Positions 42,482 to 51,221 of a DNA stretch of 64,000 nt are shown in pieces. Below the pieces are notes generated by a model. The model was not told the DNA's origin and did no database searches. It saw only the letters and a program-made list of their open reading frames with translations. Each line of letters begins with the position of its first letter. Within the stretch, counting starts at the first letter, position 1. The translations under genes were made by a program, and so were the position numbers. This DNA is from Microbacterium oleivorans (GTDB lineage Bacteria > Actinomycetota > Actinomycetes > Actinomycetales > Microbacteriaceae), in NCBI RefSeq assembly GCF_023715745.1, contig NZ_JAMBOV010000007.1, forward strand, positions 62,001-126,000, given 5' to 3'.

Positions 42482-43360
42482 ATGAAGACCCTGTCCCCCA
42501 CACCCGTCATCCTCGGCGCCTCGCGCCTGGGTGAGCGGCCCGGCGCCGACGACCTGGCGGATGCCCTGATCAGCTCTCGGCTCGGCTATGTCGACACGAG
42601 CAACAACTACGCCGGCGGGCGCAGCGAGCAGGCCCTCGGCGACGCCGTCCGCCGCGCCGGCGGGCTGCCCGGCCACACGCGGATCTACTCGAAGGCCGAC
42701 AGCGACCCGGAGACCGGCGCGTTCGACGGCGAGCGGGTGAAGCGTTCGCTCGACGAGTCGCTGAGTCGGCTCGGACTCGACAGCCTTCCGCTCTATCAAC
42801 TGCACGACCCTTACGGTCTGACCGTCGCCGAGGCCATGGGTCCGGGCGGCGCCGTTCCGGCCCTGATCGACCTGCGCGACCAGGGTGTCATCGGCGCGAT
42901 CGGCATCGCCTCGGGTACCCTTTCGCAGGTCCGCGAGTACGTCGACACCGGCGCCTTCGACGTCGTCCTGTCCCACAACCGCTACACACTCGTGACCCGC
43001 ACCGCCGAACCCCTCTTCGAGGCCGCTCATGCGCTGGGCATGACCGTGCTCAACGCGGCGCCGTTCGGGGGCGGCACGCTCGCCAACGGCGACGGCTCGT
43101 TCGGCTATCGGCCGATGCCCGCCGACTTCGCCGCCCACGTCGAGAGGGTCCGCGACCTCGCCGACCTGCACGGTGTCGACCTCGCCGCTGCCGCGCTCCA
43201 CTTCTCGCTGCGCAGCCCGCTCGTCGATGCGACCGTCGTGGGCATCACCTCGACCGCGCGGCTCGACGCCCTCGGTCCCCTCATCGACGCTGACGTCCCC
43301 GACGCGTTCTTCGAGGCGGTCGAGTCGCTCGGCACACCCCCGCCGGGCGTCGAGGACTGA
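42482..43360 (+). CDS. Aldo/keto reductase (aldose dehydrogenase-like)
   Basis: A 292-residue TIM-barrel protein. YVDTSNNYAGGRSEQALGDA carries the catalytic Asp and Tyr, IYSKADSD has the Lys position and LYQLHDPYG the His. The overall form resembles L-fucose or D-threo-aldose dehydrogenases of the AKR family (NAAPFGGGTLANG). The GGGAGG site 5 nt before the ATG sets the start. It may act on free sugars released by the glycosidases of the window, but no direct link is seen. Confidence 0.86.
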   Translation: MKTLSPTPVILGASRLGERPGADDLADALISSRLGYVDTSNNYAGGRSEQALGDAVRRAGGLPGHTRIYSKADSDPETGAFDGERVKRSLDESLSRLGLDSLPLYQLHDPYGLTVAEAMGPGGAVPALIDLRDQGVIGAIGIASGTLSQVREYVDTGAFDVVLSHNRYTLVTRTAEPLFEAAHALGMTVLNAAPFGGGTLANGDGSFGYRPMPADFAAHVERVRDLADLHGVDLAAAALHFSLRSPLVDATVVGITSTARLDALGPLIDADVPDAFFEAVESLGTPPPGVED

Positions 43361-43369
43361 ACGCTCGCG

Positions 43370-43729
43370 TCAGGCGCGGCCGAATCCGTCGAGATCGGGG
43401 TCCCAGTAGGCCTCCGGCCCCTCGTCGTACACGCTGTCCCCCGAGCCGGCGTCTTCGCGGGGGAAGTGCGGGTGCCGGCGCAGTTGAGCGGCGGCGAACG
43501 AGAAGTCCGGCTCGGGACGATCCCAGTCCGTTGCGACCGAGAGCACGTCGTTGCCGACGCCGATGACGAGGGATGCCTCGCCGATCTCCCCGTTCTTCTC
43601 GAACACGATCGGGATCGTGACGGCATCGGCCCGGCCGAGTTCGGCGACGGCGGCCGTCAACGTGACGAGAGCCTCCGCGACGTCATCGGTCGTGACCACG
43701 GTCTCGCCGGCGTACGTGATGCATCTCAT
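43370..43729 (-). CDS. Uncharacterised 119-residue protein
   Basis: A small acidic protein: beta-rich N-terminus (MRCITYAGETVVTTDDVAEA), a helix (LVTLTAAVAELGRADAV), two strands (IPIVFEKNGEIGEASLVIG) and an acidic tail rich in Asp, Glu, Tyr and Trp. No signal, membrane helix or known domain. CATAGT 6 nt before the ATG could be a weak -10 box. I do not recognise a function. It converges on the aldo/keto reductase with 9 bp between the stops. Confidence 0.62.
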   Translation of the reverse strand: MRCITYAGETVVTTDDVAEALVTLTAAVAELGRADAVTIPIVFEKNGEIGEASLVIGVGNDVLSVATDWDRPEPDFSFAAAQLRRHPHFPREDAGSGDSVYDEGPEAYWDPDLDGFGRA

Positions 43730-43809
43730 GCCTCAACTATGTGACGCGGGAACAGAATCCTGGGAATGCTTGCGTTCCCGCTCCCCGACGAGTACAGCGG
43801 ATGCCGCGG

Positions 43810-44316
43810 TCAGGCCTGCACGGCGACCGGCTCGACACCGTCGACGGCATCGGTCATCTGCTGCAGGAAAGCGACGACGTGCTCCTGCTCCTCGGGACTC
43901 ATCTTGACGGCCACGTCGTACATGAGCCCGTGCATGCGCCCGAGGGTCTCGCGGACCTCTTCGTTCGCGTGCGGCGTCGCCCGCACGAAGATGCTGCGCC
44001 GATCGGTCGGGTTCGCGATCCGCTGGACGCGTCCGGTCTTCTCGAGCCGGTCGAGCATCGTCGTGATCGACGCCGACGTGACCCCGAGGTACTTCACGAG
44101 CTCGGCGGGACGGGCGGAGTGGTCGGGCTGACGCAGAAGGTAGCGAAGCGCGAGAAGCTCGTTCTCACCCATCGCCATCGAGTCGCGGGTGCGGCGACGC
44201 ATGGCGGCCTCGGCGGCACGATAGGTGCGCAGGGCCTCCAGGACACGACGTGCACGATCCCGCTCGCCGGGGGCCTCGTCATACCAGTAGCCGGCCTTGT
44301 CCTCGCCGTCCGCCAC
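43810..44316 (-). CDS. MarR-family transcriptional regulator
   Basis: A 168-residue MarR regulator with helix-turn-helix (AELVKYLGVTSASITTML) and wing (VQRIANPTDRRSIFVRATP). A longer reading frame exists upstream, but GTG 44316 has a GGGGAG site 5 nt before it. It lies beside family member D, with divergent transcription and 132 bp between them, so it might control that gene; the ligand is unknown. Confidence 0.87.
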   Translation of the reverse strand: MADGEDKAGYWYDEAPGERDRARRVLEALRTYRAAEAAMRRRTRDSMAMGENELLALRYLLRQPDHSARPAELVKYLGVTSASITTMLDRLEKTGRVQRIANPTDRRSIFVRATPHANEEVRETLGRMHGLMYDVAVKMSPEEQEHVVAFLQQMTDAVDGVEPVAVQA

Positions 44317-44448
44317 ATTCACTCCCCGCTGGTCGCGCCGAAATACGGCCACGTCATCGAGAATAGGTGATGGGAGCGGGCGGACAGCCGCCAGTAGCCA
44401 CGTGTCCCCGGATCCGCTACTCTCCCGCAACCGCGAGAGGGGAAGCCC

Positions 44449-44790
44449 ATGCCGTTCCGAAGCAAAGAGACCCTCGAGCGCTGGGTCGACGAGTTCCACG
44501 CGGCTCGCGGCGCGGGCGAGCTCATCAAGGTCATCGTGCAGGACGGTTCGGACGGATCCGACACGGGACTGGTCATCGTGCCGCTCGAGAACGCCACCGT
44601 CACGATCTCCATGGAGCCGGTCGAGGTCGGTGCGGCTGCCTGGCGCGTCACCTTCGAGCCGCAGCCCGACACCACGGTCCTCAACAGCCACCAGCTGCAC
44701 GGCATGGCCGTCGAACTCTCCGTCGCGGCGGAGCTCTTCGCCTACCTCGAAGCCCGCTCCGTGGGACACGAGGAGTCCGCCGGCGACTGA
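44449..44790 (+). CDS. Uncharacterised 113-residue protein, family member D
   Basis: The fourth member of the family: MPFRSKETLERWVDEF, IKVIVQDGSDGSDTGLVIVP, WRVTFEPQPD and ELSVAAELFAYLEARS. It has a clear GAGGGGAAG ribosome site before the ATG. No signal or membrane segment. It shares the DTGLV block with member B and the N-terminus with member A, so it bridges the two subtypes. It diverges from a MarR gene. Function unknown. Confidence 0.72.
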   Translation: MPFRSKETLERWVDEFHAARGAGELIKVIVQDGSDGSDTGLVIVPLENATVTISMEPVEVGAAAWRVTFEPQPDTTVLNSHQLHGMAVELSVAAELFAYLEARSVGHEESAGD

Positions 44791-44839
44791 GCGGCGGCAT
44801 CCGTTCTCACATCGTCCCTTCCGCCGAAGAGAGGAAGAG

Positions 44840-44878
44840 GTAACCAAAGCGGTCGATCCCGGTGCGATCGGGGGAAAC
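44840..44878 (+). promoter_or_regulatory. Candidate GlnR-type site upstream of nirC
   Basis: GTAAC (44840) and GAAAC (44874) are separated by 34 bp, close to the spacing of the outer boxes in Streptomyces GlnR sites, but the middle boxes are poor. TAGCGT at 44889-44894 could be the -10 box. Confidence 0.25.
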
Positions 44879-44934
44879 ACCGGCCCTTTAGCGTCGAGCC
44901 TCACACCCGGCTCCACGACTGAAAGGGATATGCG

Positions 44935-45810
44935 ATGACGTACGTCAAGCCCACCGAGCTCGTCCAGACCGTGATCGACGCCGGTGCGTCGAAGGTCATG
45001 CTCTCCACCCGCGACACCCTCGTCCGGTCGATCATGGGCGGCGCGCTGCTCACCCTCGCGGCGGCCTTCGCCGTGACGGTCAGCGTCACCACCGGCATGC
45101 CGCTGCTCGGCGCCGTGCTGTTCCCGATCGGCTTCGTCATGCTCTACCTGCTCGGCTACGACCTGCTGACCGGCGTCTTCGTCCTCGCACCGCTCGCTTG
45201 GCTCGACAAGCGACCCGGGGTCACACTCGGCGGCATCCTCCGCAACTGGGGTCTGGTCTTCCTCGGTAACTTCATCGGCGCCTTCTCGATCGCCGTCCTC
45301 ATGGCGATCGTCTTCACGAACGGCTTCTCGACGCCGCCCAACGAGGTCGGCCAGGCGATCGGCCACATCGGCGAGGGCCGCACGGTCGGCTACGCCGAGC
45401 ACGGGGCGAACGGCATGCTCACTCTCTTCGTCCGGGCGGTCCTCTGCAACGCGATGGTCGCGACCGGTGTCGTCCTCGCGATGGTGTCGAAGGACGTCAT
45501 CGGCAAGATCGTCGCGATGTGGATGCCGATCATGCTGTTCTTCTTCATGGGTTTCGAGCACTCCATCGTGAACATGTTCCTGTTCCCCTCGGGCCTGCTC
45601 CTCGGCGGCGACTTCACGATCGGCGACTACCTGATCTGGAACGAGATCCCGACGGTCATCGGCAACCTCGTCGGCGGCCTGCTCTTCGTCGGCATCCCGC
45701 TGTACGTCACCTACGGGCGCCCCGCCGCTCCCCGTCGAGTCCGTGCCTCCCGCCGCGAGGCGGCCGCTGCCCGCGCCGTCGCCGCGGACGCCTCCGTCCC
45801 CACCCGGTGA
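44935..45810 (+). CDS. nirC: Formate/nitrite transporter family protein (nitrite uptake)
   Basis: A 291-residue FNT-family channel with six helices (SIMGGALLTLAAAFAVTVSV; MWMPIMLFFFMGFEHSIVNM). FGFEHSIVNM-type sequence in helix 5 and LVFLGNFIGAF in helix 3 form the half-helix pore loops; NIVGN-like EIPTVIGNLVGG is in helix 6. The C-terminal 35 residues are basic and Ala/Arg-rich. It lies 77 bp upstream of nirB, so nitrite is the likely substrate. An AAGGG site precedes the ATG. Confidence 0.88.
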   Translation: MTYVKPTELVQTVIDAGASKVMLSTRDTLVRSIMGGALLTLAAAFAVTVSVTTGMPLLGAVLFPIGFVMLYLLGYDLLTGVFVLAPLAWLDKRPGVTLGGILRNWGLVFLGNFIGAFSIAVLMAIVFTNGFSTPPNEVGQAIGHIGEGRTVGYAEHGANGMLTLFVRAVLCNAMVATGVVLAMVSKDVIGKIVAMWMPIMLFFFMGFEHSIVNMFLFPSGLLLGGDFTIGDYLIWNEIPTVIGNLVGGLLFVGIPLYVTYGRPAAPRRVRASRREAAAARAVAADASVPTR

Positions 45811-45875
45811 TCGACGTGGCCCGCATCGTAAAGAGACCGCAACACGACGAGACCGCGCAGGCAACCTCGCCCGCA

Positions 45876-45881
45876 TACGGT
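45876..45881 (+). promoter_or_regulatory. -10 hexamer TACGGT for nirB operon
   Basis: TACGGT ends 6 nt before ATG 45888, so nirB probably has its own leaderless transcript in addition to any read-through from nirC. Confidence 0.55.
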
Positions 45882-45887
45882 CGCGAC

Positions 45888-48467
45888 ATGAGCTCCACCC
45901 GCCCCACCTCGCCGCACGTCGTCGTGGTCGGGGCCGGGATGGTCGCCCATCGCTTCGTCGAGAGCCTCCTCAGCCGCACCGATGAACCGTGGCGGATCAC
46001 CGTGATCGGCGAGGAGCCGCGGCATCCGTACGACCGGGTCGGCCTCACGTCCTTCTTCGCGGGCGCATCCGCCGACGACCTGGAACTGGACGCGGCGCCC
46101 CTCGGCGACGAGCGCGTGCGGTTCGTGCGCGGTGTCAGCGTCACCCGGATCGATCGCGGCCGGTCCGACGTCGTCACCGACCGCGGCGAGCGCATCGGCT
46201 ACGACCGGCTCGTCCTCGCGACCGGCTCGTATGCCGCCCGGCTCGCGGTGGACGGGTACGACCACGACGGCTGCTTCGTCTACCGCACACTCGACGACGT
46301 CGAGGCGCTCGAGCGTTTCGTGCAGCGACGGTCGGCCGAGCTCGGCCGGCGCCTGGTCGGCACCGTCATCGGCGGCGGGCTGCTGGGCCTCGAGGCGGCG
46401 GGCGCCCTGCAGGGCCTCGACGTCGACTGCACGGTCGTGCAGTCCTCGGACCGCCTCATGTCGGCGCAGCTCGACCTCCCCGCGGGCGACGCGCTCCGCC
46501 GGCTCATCGAGGCGCGCGGGATCGCCGTGAAGACGTCGGCGCTCACGACGCGCCTCGACGCCGACCGAAGCGGGCAGGTCATGGGCCTCGAGTTCCGTGA
46601 CGGATCGTGGGAGCGGACCGACGTCGTCGTCTTCACCGTCGGCGTTCGACCGCGCGACGAGCTCGCCCGCGCCGCGGGACTGGTCGTCGATCCGCGCGGC
46701 GGCGTCGTCATCGACTCCGGCTGCGTCACCTCGGATCCGGCCGTCATGGCGATCGGCGAGGTCGCAAGTTTCGATGGTCAATGCGTCGGCCTCGTCGCGC
46801 CGGGGTACGCGATGGCCGAGGTGGCCGCGGCGCGGCTGCTGGGCTTCGAGGCATCCTTCAGCGGCTTCGATGTCTCGACCAAGCTCAAGCTCTCGGGGGT
46901 CGACGTCGCGAGCTTCGGAGACGCCTTCGCCGAGACTCCGGGGGCGCTGGACGTCGTCTACGCCGATCCGATCGCGGGCGTCTACAAGAAACTCGTCGTC
47001 TCGGACGACGCGAAGACCCTGCTCGGCGGCATCCTGGTCGGCGATGCCTCGGCCTACGGGTCGCTCCGCCCCCTCGTGGGCGGCGGCCTCGGCGGCGACC
47101 CCGTCGCCTACCTGATGCCGCAGGACGGTGTCGCCGCTCCGACGGGTGACCTGCCGGACGAGGCGCTCGTGTGCTCCTGCAACAGCGTCACGGCCGGCGG
47201 CATCCGCTCGGCCGTCCACGACGAGGGCTGCACGGACGTGAAGGCCATCAAGGCCTGCACGAAGGCGGGCGCGGCCTGCGGATCGTGCGTCGGCATGATC
47301 ACCAAGCTGCTCGGCAGCGAGCTCGCGAAGACCGGCGCCGCGCTCAGCACCGCGCTGTGCGAGCACTTCCCGATGTCGCGGCGGCAGCTCTTCGACGCGG
47401 TGCGCGTGTCGGGGCTGTCGACCTTCAGCGCCGTCATCGAGCGGTTCGGCACCGGCCGCGGCTGTGACATCTGCAAGCCCGTTCTCGCCAGCATCCTGTC
47501 CACCCTCACCGGCCGGCACGTGCTCGACGGCGAGAACGCGACGCTGCAGGACACGAACGACCACGTCATGGCGAACATGCAGAAGGACGGCAGCTACTCC
47601 GTCGTCCCCCGCATCCCGGGCGGTGAAATCACACCCGAAGGACTGCTCGTGATCGGTCAGGTCGCCCAGGACTTCGGGCTCTACACGAAGATCACCGGCG
47701 GACAGCGCATCGACATGTTCGGCGCACGCCTCGAGCAGCTGCCGGAGATCTGGAAGCGCCTCGTCGACGCGGGATTCGAGTCGGGCCACGCCTACGGCAA
47801 ATCGCTGCGGACCGTGAAGTCCTGCGTCGGCTCGACCTGGTGCCGCTACGGCGTGCAGGATTCGGTCGGCATGGCGGTGCAGCTCGAGCTGCGCTACCGC
47901 GGCCTGCGGTCGCCGCACAAGATCAAGCTCGGCGTCTCGGGCTGCGCCCGCGAGTGCGCCGAGGCGCGCGGCAAGGACGTCGGCGTCATCGCGACCGAGG
48001 CGGGCTGGAACATGTACGTCGGCGGCAACGGCGGCTTCACGCCGCGCCACGCGGTGCTCCTGGCGGAAGGACTCGACGACGCAGGGCTCTTGCAGGCGAT
48101 CGACCGGTTCCTCATGTACTACGTGTTCACCGCCGACCGCCTGCAGCGCACGGCGCCCTGGTTCGAGGATCTCGAGGGCGGGATCGACGAGCTGCGCCGC
48201 GTGATCTTCGACGACTCGCTGGGGATCTGCGCCGACCTCGATGCCGCGATGGCCCGCCACCTCGACAACTACGAAGACGAGTGGAAAGCGACCCTCGAGG
48301 ACCCCGAGAAGCTCCGCCGCTTCGCCTCGTTCGTCAACGCACCCACGACTCCCGACCCGTCGCTCGCCTACACGGTGGAACGGGGCCAGGCACGTCCCGC
48401 GACGGCCGAGGAGCGCGGCGACGGGCGCGTCCTCATCGCCGGGACCACCCTGGAGGTGCGGCGATGA
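45888..48467 (+). CDS. nirB: Assimilatory nitrite reductase large subunit
   Basis: An 859-residue NAD(P)H-nitrite reductase. Domains in order: FAD/NAD-binding oxidoreductase (VVVVGAGMVAHRFVE; GTVIGGGLLGLEAAGAL), a BFD-like [2Fe-2S] domain (Cys429 and Cys431 in CSCNSV, then CGSC), nitrite/sulfite reductase ferredoxin-like half domain, and the siroheme-[4Fe-4S] domain with Cys646-x5-Cys652 and Cys686-x3-Cys690. It reduces nitrite to ammonium in the cytosol with NirD. The siroheme is made by the following genes. The ATG follows a -10 hexamer by 6 nt. Confidence 0.96.
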   Translation: MSSTRPTSPHVVVVGAGMVAHRFVESLLSRTDEPWRITVIGEEPRHPYDRVGLTSFFAGASADDLELDAAPLGDERVRFVRGVSVTRIDRGRSDVVTDRGERIGYDRLVLATGSYAARLAVDGYDHDGCFVYRTLDDVEALERFVQRRSAELGRRLVGTVIGGGLLGLEAAGALQGLDVDCTVVQSSDRLMSAQLDLPAGDALRRLIEARGIAVKTSALTTRLDADRSGQVMGLEFRDGSWERTDVVVFTVGVRPRDELARAAGLVVDPRGGVVIDSGCVTSDPAVMAIGEVASFDGQCVGLVAPGYAMAEVAAARLLGFEASFSGFDVSTKLKLSGVDVASFGDAFAETPGALDVVYADPIAGVYKKLVVSDDAKTLLGGILVGDASAYGSLRPLVGGGLGGDPVAYLMPQDGVAAPTGDLPDEALVCSCNSVTAGGIRSAVHDEGCTDVKAIKACTKAGAACGSCVGMITKLLGSELAKTGAALSTALCEHFPMSRRQLFDAVRVSGLSTFSAVIERFGTGRGCDICKPVLASILSTLTGRHVLDGENATLQDTNDHVMANMQKDGSYSVVPRIPGGEITPEGLLVIGQVAQDFGLYTKITGGQRIDMFGARLEQLPEIWKRLVDAGFESGHAYGKSLRTVKSCVGSTWCRYGVQDSVGMAVQLELRYRGLRSPHKIKLGVSGCARECAEARGKDVGVIATEAGWNMYVGGNGGFTPRHAVLLAEGLDDAGLLQAIDRFLMYYVFTADRLQRTAPWFEDLEGGIDELRRVIFDDSLGICADLDAAMARHLDNYEDEWKATLEDPEKLRRFASFVNAPTTPDPSLAYTVERGQARPATAEERGDGRVLIAGTTLEVRR

Positions 48468-48841
48468 CGATGATCGCGCACGAGACGGATGCCGCGGTGC
48501 CGATCGGCTGGACGGCGATCTGCGCGGTCGCCGACCTCGAGGTCGAACGCGGACGTGCCGCGCTGCTCGGCGACGACCAGATCGCCCTGTTCGTGACGCA
48601 CGCCGGACGCGTGCACGCGGTGCAGAACCTCGACCCGTACAGCGGGGCGAACGTGATCGCGCGAGGGATCGTCGGCACCCGAGGCGAGGTTCCGACCGTC
48701 GCGTCGCCGATGTTCAAGCAGGTCTTCGACCTGCGCACGGGCGTCTGCCTCGAGACGCAGGGCAAGGACCCGAAGACCCTGCGGGTGTGGCCCGCCGCCG
48801 TCGAGGGCGGGGTCGTCTACGTCCGCGAGGAGCAGCGATGA
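48464..48841 (+). CDS. nirD: Nitrite reductase small subunit
   Basis: A 125-residue Rieske-like protein that partners NirB. The fold is recognisable (WTAICAVADLEVERGRAALL; VHAVQNLDPYSGANVIARG; FDLRTGVCLETQGKDPKTLR). The Rieske Cys-His cluster ligands are missing, as in other NirD proteins. It overlaps nirB by 4 bp (ATGA) with a GGAGG site inside nirB. Confidence 0.93.
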   Translation: MTMIAHETDAAVPIGWTAICAVADLEVERGRAALLGDDQIALFVTHAGRVHAVQNLDPYSGANVIARGIVGTRGEVPTVASPMFKQVFDLRTGVCLETQGKDPKTLRVWPAAVEGGVVYVREEQR

Positions 48842-50079
48842 CCACGATGCTGGGGCTCTCCCTCACCGGGCGCCGTGTCGTCTTCGTCGGCGGCGGTGCG
48901 GTCGCGGGACGACGCGTCGAGCGCTTCCTGAACGAGGGCGCGCTCGTGACGGTCGTCGCCCCGGCGCTCGGCGACCGGCTGCGCGACCTCGTCGACGCGG
49001 CACGCGTGACCTGGGTCGCCCGTCCCGTCCGCGCGGACGATGTGGCGGATGCCTGGCTCGTCCACGCGGCGACGGGCGACGCATCGGTCGACGCGGCGGT
49101 CGCGTCGTGGTGCGAGGCGGTCCGCGTCTTCTGCGTGAACGCCTCCGACGGCGCGCACGGATCGGCACGCCTGACCGCCGAGACCCGCTCGGGCGATGTG
49201 CTCGTCGCAGTCGCCTCCGATGCCGGGGTCGACCCGCGCCGTTCCGCACGTCTGCGCGACGCGATCGCGGCGGCGCTGCGCGACGGGATGCTGCCGCTGC
49301 GCCGCCGCCGCAGGGCGGCGGGGCGGGTCGACCTGGTGGGCGGAGGCCCCGGGCCGGCCGACCTCATGACGGTGCGTGGGCGCCGCCTGCTCGCCGAGGC
49401 CGACGTGGTGGTCGCCGATCGGCTCGGACCGACCGACGTGCTGGCGGAACTCGACCCCGACGTCGAGATCATCGACGTCGGCAAGGCTCCCGGCCACCAC
49501 CCCGTGCCGCAGGAGGAGATCAACGCGATCCTCGTCGCACAGGCGAAGGCCGGCAGACGGGTCGTCCGACTCAAGGGCGGCGACCCGTTCGTCTACGGTC
49601 GCGGCGGCGAGGAGGTCGCCGCGTGCCTCGCGGCGGGAGTCCCCGTCGAGGTGGTGCCCGGGCTGACGAGCGTCGTCTCGGTGCCGCAGGCGGCCGGCAT
49701 CCCCGTCACCCACCGCGGCACCGCTGCGGGGCTGCACGTCACGATGGGCCAGGGTCCGGTGTCGGCCGCGACCCGCGCCGCCCTCGCCGACGACACCGTC
49801 ACCACCGTCGTGCTGATGGGGGTCGCCGCGCTGCCGAAGCTGGTCGCCGCAGCCATCGCCGCCGGCGCTCCCGCACATCGACCCGTCGCGATCGTCGAGC
49901 GGGGTCACACCCCCACCCAGCGGACCACCCGCACGACACTGGCATCCGCGGTGACGGATGCCGCGGCTGCCGGCGTGAGCAATCCGGCCGTCATCGTGAT
50001 CGGCGACGTCGCCGCCGCGGGCCTGCTCCTTCCGGACGCCGCCGCGGTCTCGACGGGCGGAGGTGACCCCGCCCGGTGA
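48838..50079 (+). CDS. cysG: Siroheme synthase: precorrin-2 dehydrogenase plus uroporphyrinogen-III methyltransferase
   Basis: A 413-residue fusion. Residues 1-155 are the NAD-binding precorrin-2 dehydrogenase part (GRRVVFVGGGAVAGRRVERF). Residues about 162-400 are the SAM-dependent uroporphyrinogen-III C-methyltransferase (RVDLVGGGPGPADLMTVRG; VRLKGGDPFVYGRGGEE; VTHRGTAAGLHV). Its N-terminal part is shorter than in enteric CysG, and a separate chelatase gene lies downstream, so iron insertion is probably done by SirB. It overlaps nirD by 4 bp (ATGA). Confidence 0.9.
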   Translation: MTTMLGLSLTGRRVVFVGGGAVAGRRVERFLNEGALVTVVAPALGDRLRDLVDAARVTWVARPVRADDVADAWLVHAATGDASVDAAVASWCEAVRVFCVNASDGAHGSARLTAETRSGDVLVAVASDAGVDPRRSARLRDAIAAALRDGMLPLRRRRRAAGRVDLVGGGPGPADLMTVRGRRLLAEADVVVADRLGPTDVLAELDPDVEIIDVGKAPGHHPVPQEEINAILVAQAKAGRRVVRLKGGDPFVYGRGGEEVAACLAAGVPVEVVPGLTSVVSVPQAAGIPVTHRGTAAGLHVTMGQGPVSAATRAALADDTVTTVVLMGVAALPKLVAAAIAAGAPAHRPVAIVERGHTPTQRTTRTTLASAVTDAAAAGVSNPAVIVIGDVAAAGLLLPDAAAVSTGGGDPAR

Positions 50080-51221
50080 CCGCGCCCCGTCCCGCCCTCT
50101 CCGCCGCGCTCGGCGGCTGCACGATCGTCATCGCCGTCGATCGTCGGTCGGCCGAGCTCGCGTCGGCACTGGAGCGGCACGGAGCGACCGTCCGCCACGC
50201 CCCGGCCCTGACGATCGTGTCGCACATCGACGACGAAGCTCTCATCGCGGCGACGCAGGCGCTCATCGACAGCCCGCCGGACGTCGTCGTCGCGACGACC
50301 GGAGTCGGGTTCCGGGGATGGATGGAGGCGGCCGACGAGGCGGGCCTGCAGGGTGACCTCCATGCCGCTTTGGACGATGCGCAGATCGTCGCCCGTGGCC
50401 CGAAGGCCCGCGGCGCGATCCAGCAGGCGGGGCTGACCGCTGACTGGGTCGCCGAGTCCGAGACCTCGGAGGAGCTCGGCGCCTTCCTGCTCGCCGAAGG
50501 AGTCGAGGGGCGCCGAGTGGCCGTGCAGCACCACGGCTCGGGCGCGGACGGTCTCGATGAGCTCTTCACCGCGGCAGGTGCCGATGTCGTCAGCCTCACC
50601 GTCTATCGCTGGGGTCCGCCGCCCGACGCCGCAGCGGTGGCCCGGTCGGTCGTCCAGACGGCGCAGGGCGAGGTCGATGCCGTCCTGTTCACCTCCGCGC
50701 CCGGTGCCGCCGAGTGGATCGAGACGGCGCGCCGCGAGGGGGTGCTGGACGCGATCGTGGCGCGAACCGGCGACGGCACCGTCCTCCTCGCGGCGGTCGG
50801 TCCGATCACGGCCGGCCCGCTCGTCGCCGCCGGCGCCGCGCCCCTCGTCGCCGAGCGCGGACGCCTCGGCTCCCTGGTCCGCGCCGTCGTCACCCACTTC
50901 GGTGGCGGGGGCGCACCCTCGGTCGCGACACCCGCCGGACGACTCGAACTGCGTAGCGGCGCCGCCGTCCTCTCCGGCGACGTCATCCCGTTGTCCCGCA
51001 CGTCCGCCGCGATCCTGGCGATGCTGTTCGCGGCGCGTGGCGGTGTCGTCAGCCGGGCCGAACTCGCCGCCGCCCTGCCCCGCTCGGGCGCGGACAACGC
51101 CCATGCCGTCGACGTGGCCATCGCACGCACACGCGAAGCCCTCGGCATCCCGACCCTCATCCGCACCATCGTCAAGCGCGGCTACCGTCTCGACGTCCTC
51201 GCCCCGGAAGGAACACCGTGA
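50076..51221 (+). CDS. nnaR: HemD-like/winged-helix regulator of nitrite assimilation
   Basis: A 381-residue fusion of a uroporphyrinogen-III synthase-like domain (about residues 12-260: TIVIAVDRRSAELASALERHG; DVVVATTGVGFRGWMEAAD; VAVQHHGSGADGLDELF) and a C-terminal OmpR-type winged helix (about 275-377, ending IVKRGYRLDVL). The same layout is found in mycobacterial and Streptomyces NnaR, a regulator of nitrate/nitrite assimilation, and in M. tuberculosis Rv0260c. It has no receiver domain, so the HemD-like part may sense a tetrapyrrole or nitrite signal. GTG overlaps cysG by 4 bp. Confidence 0.85.
   Translation: MTAPRPALSAALGGCTIVIAVDRRSAELASALERHGATVRHAPALTIVSHIDDEALIAATQALIDSPPDVVVATTGVGFRGWMEAADEAGLQGDLHAALDDAQIVARGPKARGAIQQAGLTADWVAESETSEELGAFLLAEGVEGRRVAVQHHGSGADGLDELFTAAGADVVSLTVYRWGPPPDAAAVARSVVQTAQGEVDAVLFTSAPGAAEWIETARREGVLDAIVARTGDGTVLLAAVGPITAGPLVAAGAAPLVAERGRLGSLVRAVVTHFGGGGAPSVATPAGRLELRSGAAVLSGDVIPLSRTSAAILAMLFAARGGVVSRAELAAALPRSGADNAHAVDVAIARTREALGIPTLIRTIVKRGYRLDVLAPEGTP

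Noticed and set aside
38879..44790. Toxin-antitoxin or anti-phage system among the small genes
   Set aside because: No nuclease, kinase, acetyltransferase, HEPN or antitoxin DNA-binding motif is visible, and the genes are not arranged as tight toxin-antitoxin pairs.
50076..51221. Housekeeping uroporphyrinogen-III synthase (hemD)
   Set aside because: The C-terminal winged helix and the position in the nir operon fit the NnaR regulator type; a normal hemD is expected elsewhere.
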